Positions 22,806-34,628 are shown, numbered from the stretch's first letter. The stretch is DNA of 64,000 nucleotides from Marthasterias glacialis (GCA_911728455.2 OU452225.1:19998495-20062494); one strand, 5' to 3'. Numbers and translations: made by a program. The notes: a model not told the origin generated them from the sequence alone.

Positions 22806-23291
22806 ATTGATTACAAATTTGAAAAATCAAAACTTGTTTTTATTAACAAAACTTCAATATGGAGTATACTCGATAATCGAGTGTACTCAATAATCATAAT
22901 ATCCATGATGAAAAAATGTTGTTTACAGGACCCCTGTCAGAAAGTATTCATCACGGCAGAGCATTTTGACTCATTGTTTTGATAAGCACACACTTTATTA
23001 TACTCTGATGGTCTTAAGAAATTGTCCTTCTCCTCAGCATACTGATTGGAAACTTGAGTTGTTACACCACCGGTTCTTTTTAGAACAACCATGATTCATG
23101 AGAGATTTCATCACAAGTACATGGTGTTACTGCAAACCTGACCCCCACCATGCAAATGCAAAGTTCAAACCCCACTTATTTGATGTCTCCTGCTAACCAT
23201 GTACTCACATCATTTTGAAACAATTATTTTGAGGGCCTAGAGTTTAGCAAAGATATTTATTGGGTTGATTCTTCCTTCTTTATTACTTCAG

Positions 23292-23654
23292 GTCGAACCA
23301 ACATTAACCCTCGGGACAAGACCCCCAATGTACTTTTTCTACATGGGTGAGCCCCTCAGATGAGTTTACCGGTCAACAGTATTTACTGCAGGAACTCTGG
23401 CAAGCACCATTGCAACAAGGGTCACTGTGATGTCAGCCCAGCCAAGCCTACCTCAACTGGCAAGCACCCTCTTGCAACAAGGGTCAATGTGATGTCAGCC
23501 CATCCCAGCCCACCTCAACTGGCAAGCACCCTCTTGCAACAAGGGGCACTGTGATGTCAGCTCAGCCTACTTCACCTACATCCCAAAGACCCCCTTGATG
23601 TGGACTTCTGAACTATTCATCAATGATCAACCTGGGATCTGTGATACAATCAAG
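23292..23654 (+). other. Block F, unit 4 (exon-like, about three repeat units)
   Basis: 363 bp between TTACTTCAG and AAG/GTATGT. Confidence 0.5.
23395..23560 (+). repeat. 62-bp minisatellite in block F, unit 4
   Basis: About three units. Confidence 0.85.
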
Positions 23655-24193
23655 GTATGTTTATCATAAACCTTTGCAATGGATCAGAGAATATAATCCA
23701 TTCCACTCACTACTATTAAGGTCCTCATTATAATTTTGTTAATTGCCTGGTAAATCCAGTTTATTGGTGACATTTTTTTCCCTGAAAGTAATTGTTTGGC
23801 AAAGATGAACATGAGTTTTGTTGGGGGAAGCACAACTTGAAAGAAAAAAGCAAAAAGAACTCATACACGTACCTTGATGGAATACAATGAAAGTACATGT
23901 AGTCAAATACTATTATTAGAACCTGAGCGTTACAAATTGGCAACGAAGAATAATTGAAGGCAGCCGGCCAACAGTATTTTGGTTTTCAATCAAACAAATA
24001 GGTGCAAAAAAGGCAATTACAGATCTTCCTTTTGAGATTGTCATAACAAGAAATAAGAATATGCTTCAATCAAGAATTGTTTTTGTTGTAATTTGTGAAA
24101 TCATTGCATGGATGTGTGTAATGTTTCAAGACCCTACTCCATGAATCGATGTTTAATGGATCATTTTGTTGTTTCCTTTCACATCTTCTTCAG

Positions 24194-24330
24194 ATCAACT
24201 AATCCTGACAGAGAGTGTTGCAGCTTCAGTCAGAGTGGCTGACAATCAACAGCAGAGATGTCTCAATCTGAACCCCAGCTGTAGTCACATCCAACACTGC
24301 CTGGACAACTCAATCAGCTTGATGGCTTGA
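24194..24330 (+). other. Block B, unit 4 (exon-like)
   Basis: 137 bp. The base before the donor has changed (GAT/GTATTA). Confidence 0.48.
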
Positions 24331-24710
24331 TGTATTATGATACATGATTTCAACCCTACCCCCTCCCCTCCTCAACTCTTCAGAATCCAACTGCATGTTT
24401 TGTTTGATTCTGTTGAACCTAGGACTACACACTCTATGTTGACAACTTGGTCAACTTTATGGCTAAGTGTGTGATACATGATAATTTCAACCCTACATCC
24501 CCCAACTCTCAGCTGATATGGCAAGCCCGTCTATGATTTGCATAACCCTATTTTGATCAGAATGAGATATCCAAGTTGGAAACTCCGATTTTAATTCCGA
24601 AACAAAATAGAAAATTGAAAAACATTTACAACTGATGAAATCCTAAATTTCCAGAATTGATCAGCAAGAACATTCATTAAAACAGATCAAATATATCTAA
24701 AACTAGCTTA

Positions 24711-25274
24711 CCAGTTAGCGCCGGATGACCTGTTTACACACAACTGCCTGGAAACGGAAGGGGTGTACAGACGGCATTGTGTAAAATCAGAATACCGGAG
24801 CAAGGGTCGCCTGGAAATTTCACTGCTGAACAAGCACAGACCACACACACGCCGTCAAACGCTTCGTTTCATCCTGAAAAAAAACATAACATGGTCATAA
24901 ATATGCCGTTTTCTGGCACTTGAGAGGTGGTTTTTGTGTAATCCCTGATTGCAGACCTTGGTCCTTATGTTCCAAGAAGAGGATTACGAGACATCAATAG
25001 GCTTCCTCCATTGTTTATTCATTGTATTTTGGCTCAATGGAAGTAAGTCAGAGTGAGCCAGGAATCAAGTCATGGTTCTGGGTTAAGTACCAATCCTATG
25101 TCGTAGGTAACAGCGTATGTTTTCTAATTCACAGTGCTTCAATTTGACATTTTCTCGTTCGAGAAAACAAAACACACGGTGCAATTAAGGGAATCTTTGT
25201 TCTCTTGACTTTCTCAAGTCAGGGTTTCTTGTGCCGGCAATACTCTCAAAGAAAAAACATTTTGGCCATTTTGG
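24711..25274 (+). mobile_element. Longer relative of the TTAA element before block C (unit 4)
   Basis: Same structure as the unit 2 copy. Confidence 0.55.
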
Positions 25275-25417
25275 TTAGATCTTAACAGTTGACATGTTTG
25301 AAATAACTTCTGAACCTGTTAAAATTTTGTCAATTGTATATTGCATGGCTTTTTGAAATAAATCTTTTACTCAACAAACAATTCTCCTTTCCTTATTCCT
25401 TTTTTGATCTACTACAG

Positions 25418-25997
25418 ATCATATAAATCAGACAGACAGTGTTTGATCTTCAATCAGAGTTGCTGTCCATCCAGTACAGTGAGCAGAGATGCCTCAACCT
25501 CTCAACCTGAGGCCCAGCTGCATTACCTCCAGAAGTCAGCCTCATTCAGAGTTGCTGTCCATCCAGCACACTGAGCAGAGATGCCTCAACCTGAGGCCTA
25601 GCTGCAGTACCTTCAGAAGTCAGCCTCATTCAGAGTTGCTGTCCATCCAGCACACTGAGCAGAGATGCCTCAACCTCTCAACCTGAGGCCCAGCTGCATT
25701 ACCTCCAGAAGTCAGCCTCATTCAGAGTGGCTGTCCATCCAGCACACTGAGCAGAGATGCCTCAACCTGAGGCCTAGCTGCAGTACCTTCTGAAGTCAGC
25801 CTCATTCAGAGTTGCTGTCCATCCAGCACACTGAGCAGAGATGCCTCAACCTGAGGCCTAGCTGCAGTACCTTCAGAAGTCAGCCTCATTCAGAGTTGCT
25901 GTCCATCCAGCACACTGAGCAGAGATGCCTCAACATGAGGCCTAGCTGCAGTACCTCCAGAAGTCAGCCTAAAGAACTAACAACTTTATATTTCAAG
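25418..25997 (+). other. Block C, unit 4 first copy (exon-like, about six repeats)
   Basis: 580 bp. Several repeats are the 83-bp variant that lacks CTCTCAACC. Confidence 0.5.
25455..25960 (+). repeat. 92/83-bp minisatellite in block C, unit 4 first copy
   Basis: About six units. The 83-bp form arises by loss of one of two adjacent CTCAACC motifs. Confidence 0.88.
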
Positions 25998-26060
25998 GTA
26001 TGAAACATGATTGGTATCAACTATTTTTCAGTATCGGAGCTTACTTTGTGAACTTCCTAC

Positions 26061-26965
26061 TAGTGCTGGGCGACAAGTGAAATTCACTACTCGAGTAGTC
26101 GCGTGTCAACTATTCGGTACTATTCAACTAGTCACAACTTTGTTGTTGTTGCAACTTATCACAATGTGGACGTCCCTGTCCACTGGTGTGTATAGAGCAC
26201 ACACAACACAGCAACATCGGTGCGACACAACAGTGAGTTAGAGTGTGACCATTCCGCTGTTCAATGTACAGGAATTCAGGGCTTGAAATAAGCGGTCGCC
26301 AGTTGCCAAATGAGAGTGAAAACAGCGATGGGTGAGTCAAAACCTGTCCTTTTGTAGTCCGCTGGGGCAAGTCACAATTAATAAGGGGTACTTTGGTAAA
26401 ATCTCATAGATTATTTTCAAGTTTATAAAATGGTTTGACAAGTCTTGATGTTTGCAAGATTTGATGCCCGCGATCGTTTCATACTAGTCACTTCAACCAC
26501 GCATACACAATACACGGTGATGCATTGCACACACAACGGTCGCCCCCCCCCCTTTAAATCGTTTGTACATACAGCACATTACAAAGTCCAACGTAAGCCA
26601 CGCTGTGATTGGCTATTGATAAAATATCCACATTTATAGAAAACTTCAGCTTGTATGGCTTGGCACACATTCAACGGCAGGGTAAAAAAGAGCTTCATAT
26701 ATAGCGTATACTTAATGAACAATTCCGGACCAACCACGAGCCACGTAACTGTTGAATATGGATGAGTCTGTGTTAAGTTTCAGGCTTCGTTCCATTGACT
26801 GTATGGGGCAATATTGTGTGGTGCACTGTGTGGTGTAATGGCACTCGTGGTGAACAACGTGTGTCTGTGTGTCGCGTTGGAGCATTGTGTTGTGCTTTTT
26901 TATGTTGTGAACTACAGTCGTGAATGAGAAATCCGTTCATTGGGCAACTATTTGCGAGTATCTTT
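26061..26965 (+). mobile_element. hAT-family element, right-truncated copy (unit 4)
   Basis: Same truncation point as the copy in unit 3, so the truncation predates duplication of the unit. Confidence 0.8.
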
Positions 26966-27237
26966 GACATTTTCTCGTTCGAGAAAACAAAACACACGGT
27001 GCAATAAAGGGAATTTTTGTTCTCTTGACTTTGTCAAGTCAGGGTTTCTTGTGCCAGCAGTACTCTCAAAGAAAAAAGATGTTGACCATTTTGGTTAGAT
27101 CTTAACAGTTGACATGTTTGAAAAAACTTCTGAACCTTTTAAAATTTTGTCAATTGTATATTGCATGGCTTTTTGAAATAAATCTTTTACTCAACAAATA
27201 ATTATCCTTTCCTTATTCCTTTTTTAATCTACTACAG

Positions 27238-27600
27238 ATCATATAAATCAGACGGACAGTGTTTGATCTTCAATCAGAGTGTCTGTCCATCCAGCACAAT
27301 GAGCAGAGATGCCTCAACTTCTCAACCTGAGGCCCAGCTGCACTACCTCCAGAAGTCAGCCTCATTCAGAGTGGCTGTCCATCCAGCACACTGAGTAGAG
27401 ATGCTTCAATTTCTCAACCTGAGGCCCGGCTACAGTACCTCCAGAAGTCAGCCTCATTCAGAGTGGCTGTCCATCCAGCACACTGAGCAGAGATGCCTCA
27501 ACCTCTCAATGAGCAGAGATGCCTCAACTTCTCAACCTGAGGCCCAGCTGCAGTACCTCCAGAAGTCAGCCTAAAGAACTAACAACTTTATTTATTCAAG
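27238..27600 (+). other. Block C, unit 4 second copy (exon-like)
   Basis: 363 bp with an irregular short repeat near 27500. Confidence 0.5.
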
Positions 27601-27663
27601 GTATGAAACATGATTGGTATCAACTATTTTTCAATATCGGAGCTTACTTTGTGAACTTACTAC

Positions 27664-29030
27664 TAGTGCTGGTCGACTAGTGAAATTCACTACTCGAGTA
27701 GTCGCGTGTCAACTATTCGGTACTATTCGACTAGTCACGACTTTTTTTTTGCAACTTATCACAATGTGGACGCCCCGTCCACAGGTGTAACTAGAGCACA
27801 CACAACACAGCAACATCGGTGCGACACAGTGAGTTAGAGTGTGACCCTTCCGCTGTTCAATGTACAGTAATTCAGGGTTGGAAATAAGCGGTCGCCGTTC
27901 CCCAAATGCGAGTGAAAACAGGGATGGGTGAGTCAAAACCTGTCCATTTGTAGTCCGCTGGGGCGAGTCAAAAAAGGTCCCTTGTCACAATTAATAAGGG
28001 GTACTCTGGTAAAATCTCATAGATTATTTCAAGTTTATAAAAGGGTTTGACTATTTGCAAGATTTGATGCCTGCGATCGTTTCATACTAGTCACTACAAC
28101 CACGCATACACAATACACAGTGATGCATTGTACACACAATGGTCGTCCCCCCTTAAATCGTTTGTACATGCAACACATTACATATGCAGCAGGTACAAAG
28201 TCCAACGTAAGCCACGCTGTGATTGGCTATTGATAAAATATCAATATTCAGAAGAAAGCTTCAGCTTGTATGGCTTGGCACACGTTCAACGGCAGGGTAA
28301 AAAACAGCTTCATATGTAGCGTATACTTAATGAACAATTCCGGACCAATCACGAGCCACGTAACTGTTGAATATGGATGAGTCTGTGTTGAGTTTCTGGC
28401 TTCGTTCCATTGACTGTGTGGGGCAATATTGTGTGCTGCACTGTGTGGTGTAATGGCACTCGTGGTGAACAACGTGTGTTTGTGTGTCACGTTGAAGCAT
28501 TGTGTTGTGCTTTTTTCTGTTGTGAACTACAGTCGTGAATAAGAAATCCATTCATTGGGCAACTATTCACGAGTATAAATTTCATTTTGCCTTACACCGA
28601 TGTGTGATATGCACTGTATACTCAGTGCTTTCGAGTCCTGTGGAAAAAAAATCCACAGGCAACTCAGGTGGGATTTGAACCCACGACTCCCGCATGACTA
28701 GAGCAGATGTCTTAACCCCTAGACCACCGAGCATGCCCGGTGACGAGGGGCTAGTTCGAATCCAGTATTACTAGCGGCAGGTACCGCAAACAATTAGATA
28801 GATGTTAATATTTGCATCGTGGGAATGAATATAAATTTCAATTTGCCTTACACCGATGTGTGATAAGCACTGTATACTCAGTGCTTTCGAGTCCTGTGGA
28901 AAAAAGCGAATACTTTTGAAGTAGTCGTGGCGGCGCGACTACTCGAGTAGTTGCAACACGGTGGTCATGACTAGTCGTTGCAAACAACAGTCGCGAGCAT
29001 TCGACTAGTCGCACTAGTCACCCAGGCCTA
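27664..29030 (+). mobile_element. hAT-family element with tRNA-related insertion (unit 4)
   Basis: This copy has a perfect 8-bp target duplication CTTACTAC at 27656-27663 and 29031-29038. Confidence 0.9.
28576..28906 (-). mobile_element. tRNA-related element with terminal direct repeats (unit 4)
   Basis: Same structure and same insertion point in hAT as the unit 3 copy. Confidence 0.75.
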
Positions 29031-29328
29031 CTTACTACCCATACCAATTGTTGTGAAATACAGCCTTATGTATGAGAAATTTGTTTCACAACCTTTAAAT
29101 TTTTATTTCTTTAAAATACCATGAAGCAAAATGAGCCTTTTAGCCACAAAATCCCTGACAAGTCATAAACAATTATTCACTGTTTTCGTGTAAGCCAGAG
29201 GATGTGAATGAATCTATTCTTGATATATCACAGGCAGTGGGCTAGAGGGTCTCACTCTGCACCCCAAAATGCCCCCACACCCTTCTTTAGAGGCTCACTG
29301 CCGAGGGTATCAAATTTTGTTCATTTAA

Positions 29329-29753
29329 CCAGTTGCCACCGGGATTTTTTTCATTTTTTCCCCGTCCAGCCTGATGGGACTATTTTCTTGGAATCGCTGG
29401 AATCAATTTTCCTTGTGAGCTTTTGCACCCCACAGATTATCACCCCTTTACAAAATCTTGGCTTCCACCATTGTTTTATTCATTGTATTTCGGCTCAATG
29501 GAGCCGGAAATCCAGCCATGGTTCCTTGGGTTTAGTACCAATCCTATGCCGTAGGTAACGGCCGATGTTTTGCAATACACAGTGCATGAATTTGACATTT
29601 TCTTGGGTCAAGACAACAAAACTTTGGATGCAATGAAGATCTTTGTTCTCAGGGTTTCTTTGTACCCTCAAAGAAAAATGATCCCGGCGATTCTGACAAA
29701 ATAATTCTGTCAGGGTGGATGGGAAAAAATGGAAGATCCCCGGCAGCAACTGG
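29329..29753 (+). mobile_element. piggyBac-like MITE (unit 4, segment G)
   Basis: TTAA at 29325-29328 and 29754-29757; 425 bp. Confidence 0.75.
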
Positions 29754-30025
29754 TTAACATCGATCCTGAGTGAGCAGTAGGGGTAGGCTATATCCTAAAT
29801 TGACAATGTTCACATTAAGTTTTTGTGTTGAGAACATCCTCGACAAAAGTCTACAGGTTTGGGTCATTGCACTTTCAGAGCTCTGCAGCTTACAGATTAT
29901 CACCCCTTTACAAAAATTTGGTTAGTAGTTTGCTGTGTGTAGTTAATATAATCAGCTAATATCAGCTAATTCATTAAGCAGCTTATAATAATTACTCTTT
30001 TCTTATTCCTTTGTTTTAACTACAG

Positions 30026-30515
30026 ATCAACTAATCCAGACAGAGAGTGTCGGATCTTCATCCAGTCCATCAAATATAAGTTCTATCTCGCGCTGGATAA
30101 CACCGAATGCGACGAGTACATTACGGAGAAGTTTTGGGACAACTCGCTCCGTGCGGGCTCCGTACCGATCGTCTACGGCGGAAGCAAGGCGGCGTACGAA
30201 CGCGTGGCACCACCCAACTCCTTCATCCACATCTCTGACTTTGAATCCATCGAGAAACTCGCTGAATACATCCGATACCTTGATAAAAACGATGCCAAGT
30301 ATAAGGAATATTTTGCTTGGAGGTACAAGGGTCATATCCAGCATGTCTACCACCCACTGAACGTCAGCGATTTCATGTGTAGAATGGTTCCGTGGATGAA
30401 GGCCGATCCGGTTCCGTTCCGGAGGGTTAAAGATACAGAGATGTTCCGAAGTTGTGTTCATAAACCAATGGTTGGGAAGGGTGTTCCTCTGAAAAACTGG
30501 AAGCCAAGGAAATAA
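30026..30515 (+). CDS. Alpha-1,3-fucosyltransferase (GT10), last exon only
   Basis: This exon encodes the C-terminal 162 residues of a GT10 fucosyltransferase, a Golgi type II membrane enzyme family that transfers fucose from GDP-fucose to N-acetylglucosamine-containing glycans. A pyrimidine tract and ACAG precede position 30026. The frame runs from 30027 (two bases of the first codon come from a missing upstream exon) to TAA at 30513-30515. Seen in order: NPDREC; the donor-site motif YKFYLALDNTECDEYITEKF (residues about 17-36; the family usually has ENS where this has DNT); the G-VP-V-G segment (GSVPIVYGG); APPNSFIHISDF; and a closing basic, Cys-containing tail ending NWKPRK. The membrane anchor and N-terminal half are not recognisable in the window. 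The coding part is GC-richer than its AT-rich surroundings. A polyadenylation signal follows. Family assignment is firm; acceptor specificity is not known. Confidence 0.93.
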
Positions 30516-30548
30516 CTTGGACAACAGATTGAATATGTGGAAGCCTGA

Positions 30549-30554
30549 AATAAA
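30549..30554 (+). promoter_or_regulatory. Polyadenylation signal AATAAA of the fucosyltransferase gene
   Basis: AATAAA lies 34 bases after the stop codon and is followed by T-rich sequence, which suits a very short 3' UTR. Confidence 0.65.
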
Positions 30555-30559
30555 GCCTT

Positions 30560-30985
30560 TCATTTTTTTTCATTTTTTTTGGTGGCCGGGCACTGTGCTT
30601 TGAATTTATTGAAGTTTCTGCTGCGCTCTGGAAAGTATTATCTTAAAAAATATTGTACATGCATTCACAAAGGAAGTCAAACGAGAACTATTGGCTTTCT
30701 GTCAAGCTGCATGTTTATTATTCATTTTATTGGTGTTGGTGCAAGGGTTGAGAATGAGGCTTTGGAAAGCAAATGATGTTTTATACTTTTAGAGCCTTTC
30801 TAAAGGCAGTCTACATGATTGGTAAGGATAAAACCAATATTGTTTAGTTTTAGTCTGAAAGCTTACAGTTTATGAAGTTGAAATTATACAGCCAATTTTT
30901 CTGTGAAAATTTTCCCTCTGAGATGTTGTCATATTCGAGAAAACTGTATCTGAAAACCTGACAAAAATTTCGGTTGTAACAATCG
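30560..30985. other. 3' flank of the fucosyltransferase gene, no gene seen
   Basis: AT-rich, no splice-bordered blocks and no repeats shared with the array. The boundary of array homology coincides with the gene's coding part. Confidence 0.6.
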
Positions 30986-30988
30986 AAC

Positions 30989-31147
30989 TTAAAGACGCCC
31001 GCTCGTCACTAATACCCGACGACTGTTTATGTGGCACAAAGCGATCAAGTACCCGTACCTAGTTTACATACAACGCGTGCGCCGGTCAAAGGTTATCTTT
31101 CGTGGCACGAATTTGTTTGTCACGTGTTGACGAGTGGGCGTCTTTAA
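30989..31147. mobile_element. MITE with TTAA ends
   Basis: TIRs TTAAAGACGCCCGCTCGTCA (left) and its inverted match TGACGAGTGGGCGTCTTTAA (right). About 159 bp. Confidence 0.7.
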
Positions 31148-31597
31148 GGCAGTGTTTTACATGCAGAGTTTTTCTCTATTTTTTCCTGACTCAGGCGACG
31201 GATTGAGCCCAAATTTTCACAGTTTTTTTTTTACCGATATAATGAATCCGACAAAGTAAGAACACTGCACTATCAGCTTTTCAAATTCTGTATAGTGTCT
31301 TTTGAAGAAAAACAAAATGACAGTGTGGAAAATAAGTTTGTTTCTCTTAATAATCATGATAGGCACTTTATAGAGTGCCCTTTACACACTAGGTATCACA
31401 GCGCAAGAATACGAAGAAACAAGCAAAGGGCTCAGAAAGTACTACATAAAGCTGAAATAACAAAATCATGTTAACACATGTTCTATGAGACAATGAGGTA
31501 TTGAGACAGACGGTACATCGTGCAGGCATGATACTTCACACACAGGCAATGTGTGAGACACTTTTGTCTATACACCAATCGGAGCAGCGCTCATTAA

Positions 31598-31760
31598 GGG
31601 TGTTTTACACCGCCGCAGCTAGCTATGGCCGCCGCACGCGCGCGGGCGACACGACAATAGCGCGTCAGCGCGCATTATCTACCAATCAGCATGGAGGATT
31701 CGCAGTGTGCTGCGTCAACACGCGCGTGCGGCGACCATAGCTGCGATGGTGTAAACCCCC
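31598..31760. mobile_element. MITE with GC-rich inverted repeats
   Basis: Left TIR has GGTGTTTTACACC and GGCCGCCGCACGCGCG; right TIR has CGCGCGTGCGGCGACC and GGTGTAAACC. The following 582-bp duplication starts inside it, so the second copy lacks the left TIR. Confidence 0.65.
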
Positions 31761-32804
31761 ATGAACGAGATGACCTTTTTAAAAGACCTTTCCCATGAAA
31801 TATGTAAATGGCGCATCACGCGTGCGCACAACACGGGGTACTGGTTGGCAAAATGAGGGAACATCGCGCCTTTTTGTGTGGGGCTAATGGTGGCGTGACG
31901 CATACCCGTTTGTGCGTCTGCCTAGTGCGCAAGTCTATGGCGTTTGCCAACCAATAGGTCTGTACGCATGCGTGAATGTAATTTGCATACTGGTATTTCA
32001 TGAGAAAGGCTAATTACCTACCCTCCATGGTTTACCAATGCAAGCATGCCTTGTCTTTCAAAGAACGAAGTGTCTGACCTGATGGTGCCACCGAAACAAC
32101 TGAACGTTATTGTTGGCAGTAGCCCACAAATAATTATGTTTTAGGGAATAATAAGGCCTTAGGAATTTCACCGTTAAATAATCACTAAAAGATTTATGAA
32201 TGAATGTCATCGCGTTGGGCCGCGCGGGCGACACGACAATAGCGCGTCAGCGCGCATTATCTACCAATCAGCATGGAGGATTCGCAGTGTGCTGCGTCAA
32301 CACGCGCGTGCGGCGACCATAGCTGCGATGGTGTAAACCCCCATGAACGAGATGACCTTTTTAAAAGACCTTTCCCATGAAATATGTAAATGGCGCATCA
32401 CGCGTGCGCACAACACGGGGTACTGGTTGGCAAAATGAGGGAACATCGCGCCTTTTTGTGTGGGGCTAATGGTGGCGTGACGCATACCCGTTTGTGCGTC
32501 TGCCTAGTGCGCAAGTCTATGGCGTTTGCCAACCAATAGGTCTGTACGCATGCGTGAATGTAATTTGCATACTGGTATTTCATGAGAAAGGCTAATTACC
32601 TACCCTCCATGGTTTACCAATGCAAGCATGCCTTGTCTTTCAAAGAACGAAGTGTCTGACCTGATGGTGCCACCGAAACAACTGAACGTTATTGTTGGCA
32701 GTAGCCCACAAATAATTATGTTTTAGGGAATAATAAGGCCTTAGGAATTTCACCGTTAAATAATCACTAAAAGATTTATGAATGAATGTCATCGCGTTGG
32801 GCCG
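31639..32804. repeat. 582-bp tandem duplication, two copies
   Basis: 31639-32220 and 32221-32802 (period 582) show no difference that I could find. Both carry the right TIR of the MITE and the same downstream single-copy sequence. The breakpoints share only CG/CCG. Confidence 0.9.
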
Positions 32805-32914
32805 GCAACAAAGGTCGTACATAATTTTGGTCAAAATGTCATATCTTGCACATTAAATACACAGTTTGTCTTGTCGTAGTTTTGTGCTTAAATCCGGGTG
32901 GTTTTTACAACAAG

Positions 32915-33112
32915 AGCCCAATTTCATCGAGCTGCTTAATATTATGCAACAAATTATGCTTAACAACTTCCTGCTTAGCAAAAAATGAGCAGGACACCAG
33001 TCGCAGATGGTACATGTGAAATGCTATTTGCTTGGTAATCCCTACTCTGATAAGCATAAGTTTGTTGTGCTTAGCTACTTTTGGAGCTTGGGCAGCTCTT
33101 TGAAATTGGGCC
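32915..33112. mobile_element. MITE with GCCCAATTTCAT inverted repeats
   Basis: Left end AGCCCAATTTCATCGAGCTG, right end CAGCTCTTTGAAATTGGGCC. About 198 bp. Confidence 0.65.
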
Positions 33113-33223
33113 AAGGACATTTACTGACTGACCTTGTCAGTGCATGGGACGTATGCCTACTATACGCAGCATTGATTTTATGTTTATGTGACTTTGATTG
33201 AGCTTTTTACCATAACAACCTTT

Positions 33224-33522
33224 TTAGTTAACCCTGCAACAGTAAACATAGCACTCCCGAGACGTCACATCGCGAAAAGGGAATGTTTTTTTGTAGCATT
33301 CACCTTTCAGCTCGATGTCCTGCCCAGTGCACTCGACGGCGCGCGCCATTTTAAGGTCGCTATTTTGGGTGATGAATCCCAGCCTGCTGTTTCTGTAGCC
33401 TTTGTCGATTGCATTTTTGATCTGGACCACCTTGCAGACTTGCAACTTCATACCTTCGCAGAAGCGCTTTGCTTCTACCAAGTTGGGGTTGTAAGTGTTC
33501 TTCGAATAACAAATGTCGAATT
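33224..33522 (-). CDS. Small secreted cysteine-rich protein, last coding exon
   Basis: This is the third and last exon of a minus-strand gene whose other exons lie at 34394-34484 and about 34629-34715. The acceptor is a pyrimidine tract ending TTGCAG. The first two bases complete the phase-1 codon (GAA) left by the previous exon, and the frame then runs to TAA at 33226-33224. The spliced product is 129 residues from the exon-2 ATG, or 133 if an in-frame upstream ATG (MSST) is used. After the signal peptide there are nine cysteines (ECP, DIC, RFC, QVC, VEC, GEC, REC and a terminal YCC), which suggests a disulfide-bonded extracellular protein. I do not recognise the family. It could be an immune effector, a hormone-like factor or a matrix protein; none of these is supported by a motif. 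Confidence 0.75.
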
Positions 33523-33603
33523 CTGCAACAGAAAAGAACGACCGTGTACAATTAAAAGGTATTGACCCAATTTTATCTGACGTCATCGTCATTGTAATCT
33601 TGG

Positions 33604-33784
33604 AGCAAGTTCGGGTGGGCGACTAGACTTGACTAGACTTACCGTAAACAGTGACGTAGCTCTCGAATGGACAAGATCGACCATGCTCCAGTGTATGGTT
33701 CGATATGGTCAATCTCCCTGTGCTCTATGGTTTCTGGTTAGTCTAGTCGATCTAGTCAAGTCTAGTCGCCACCCGAACTTGCTC
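33604..33784. mobile_element. MITE with hAT-like inverted repeats
   Basis: AGCAAGTTCGGGTGGGCGAC at the left and GTCGCCACCCGAACTTGCT at the right form near-perfect TIRs. Internal ACTAGACTTGACTAGACT motifs echo the subterminal CTAG motifs of the large hAT copies. Confidence 0.7.
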
Positions 33785-34393
33785 TTGGTTGCGCCAATTT
33801 TAAAAGTCAGTGTCTCTATGTGTAATGCAGTTTAAAGCGCATTTTAAGTGACGCGACAGTTACACGTCTACAGGTGGTTAGTCTGACGTCATTACAGCAT
33901 AAACCAAGCTCCCTTAGAGGATTCTGCCCCCAATAGGAGATTCTTCCCCCCCCCCCCCATTAAAACTCGCACTAAACAATTTTTTTCATATTGTCCTAAA
34001 TTGGCACGTGTTAGTTGCTTTTGACTTTATTTTGGAACGTTTCTCAAGATCAAATTTATGCGTAGCCTGCGCCCGCATGCCGTCGTAGCATAAACTTGGC
34101 ATAAAATTGGGCTCAATTTCAGGACTCTAATTACGGCTACGGAATTCATTCGCTTTACGATCATCGCTAGATACAAGGGTGGGATTCGACCACCCCCCCC
34201 CCCACAAGTTTTGTATAAAAAAGATGTTATACAAACGCTAGATTACCGAGAGGGAGCCTGGCGACAGGGGACCCGTAGGGTTGAGGACGAAGGGAAAGCA
34301 TCGAGTGTACATCTCACAAATAAATCTGTTTTATCCCTAAAATGCAACTACATCTAGTATAGGTTTGACTTGCATTCAAAATGTAAAACTCAC

Positions 34394-34484
34394 CGGCAAA
34401 CAGTTCTGGACATTCAGAGCTGGGACCACTGATAACCACGTGCGCACTCGCAAGTAAGAGCACCAACACACCGCAGAGTACCAT
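34394..34484 (-). CDS. Small secreted cysteine-rich protein, signal-peptide exon
   Basis: This exon begins at the ATG at 34484-34482, directly after a TTACAG acceptor. It encodes MVLCGVLVLLLASAHVVISG, a typical hydrophobic secretion signal, followed by PSSECPELFA. It ends in phase 1 at a GTGAGT donor (34393 downward). Its 91 bases join the 299-base downstream exon in frame. The signal sequence, matching splice phases and the TATA box upstream together argue for a real gene rather than a chance ORF. Confidence 0.75.
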
Positions 34485-34628
34485 CTGTAAATCAACAAGA
34501 TGTCAAAATTCATAATGAAAAGATGGTGTGAAATCCTTGTCCCAAATCAGAGATTCGGATTCGCTCCAAAACAACTGTAGTTCAGTTGCTTTGAAACGCC
34601 ATAGTACACGTGTTATCCCGATACATAC

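Larger units (their letters stand above)
21302..30025 (+). repeat. Array unit 4 (A, D, E, F, B, C, hAT fragment, C, hAT, G), joins the intact fucosyltransferase exon
   Basis: This unit is about 8.7 kb with the same internal C-hAT duplication as unit 3 (cut near 26965). A piggyBac-like insertion sits in the intron after block A. The unit ends directly at the intact fucosyltransferase exon, which occupies the block A position. Confidence 0.8.

Noticed and set aside
33188-33565. 125-codon plus-strand ORF
   Set aside because: It is antisense to the cysteine-rich exon, which has a signal peptide, splice phases and a TATA box on the other strand.
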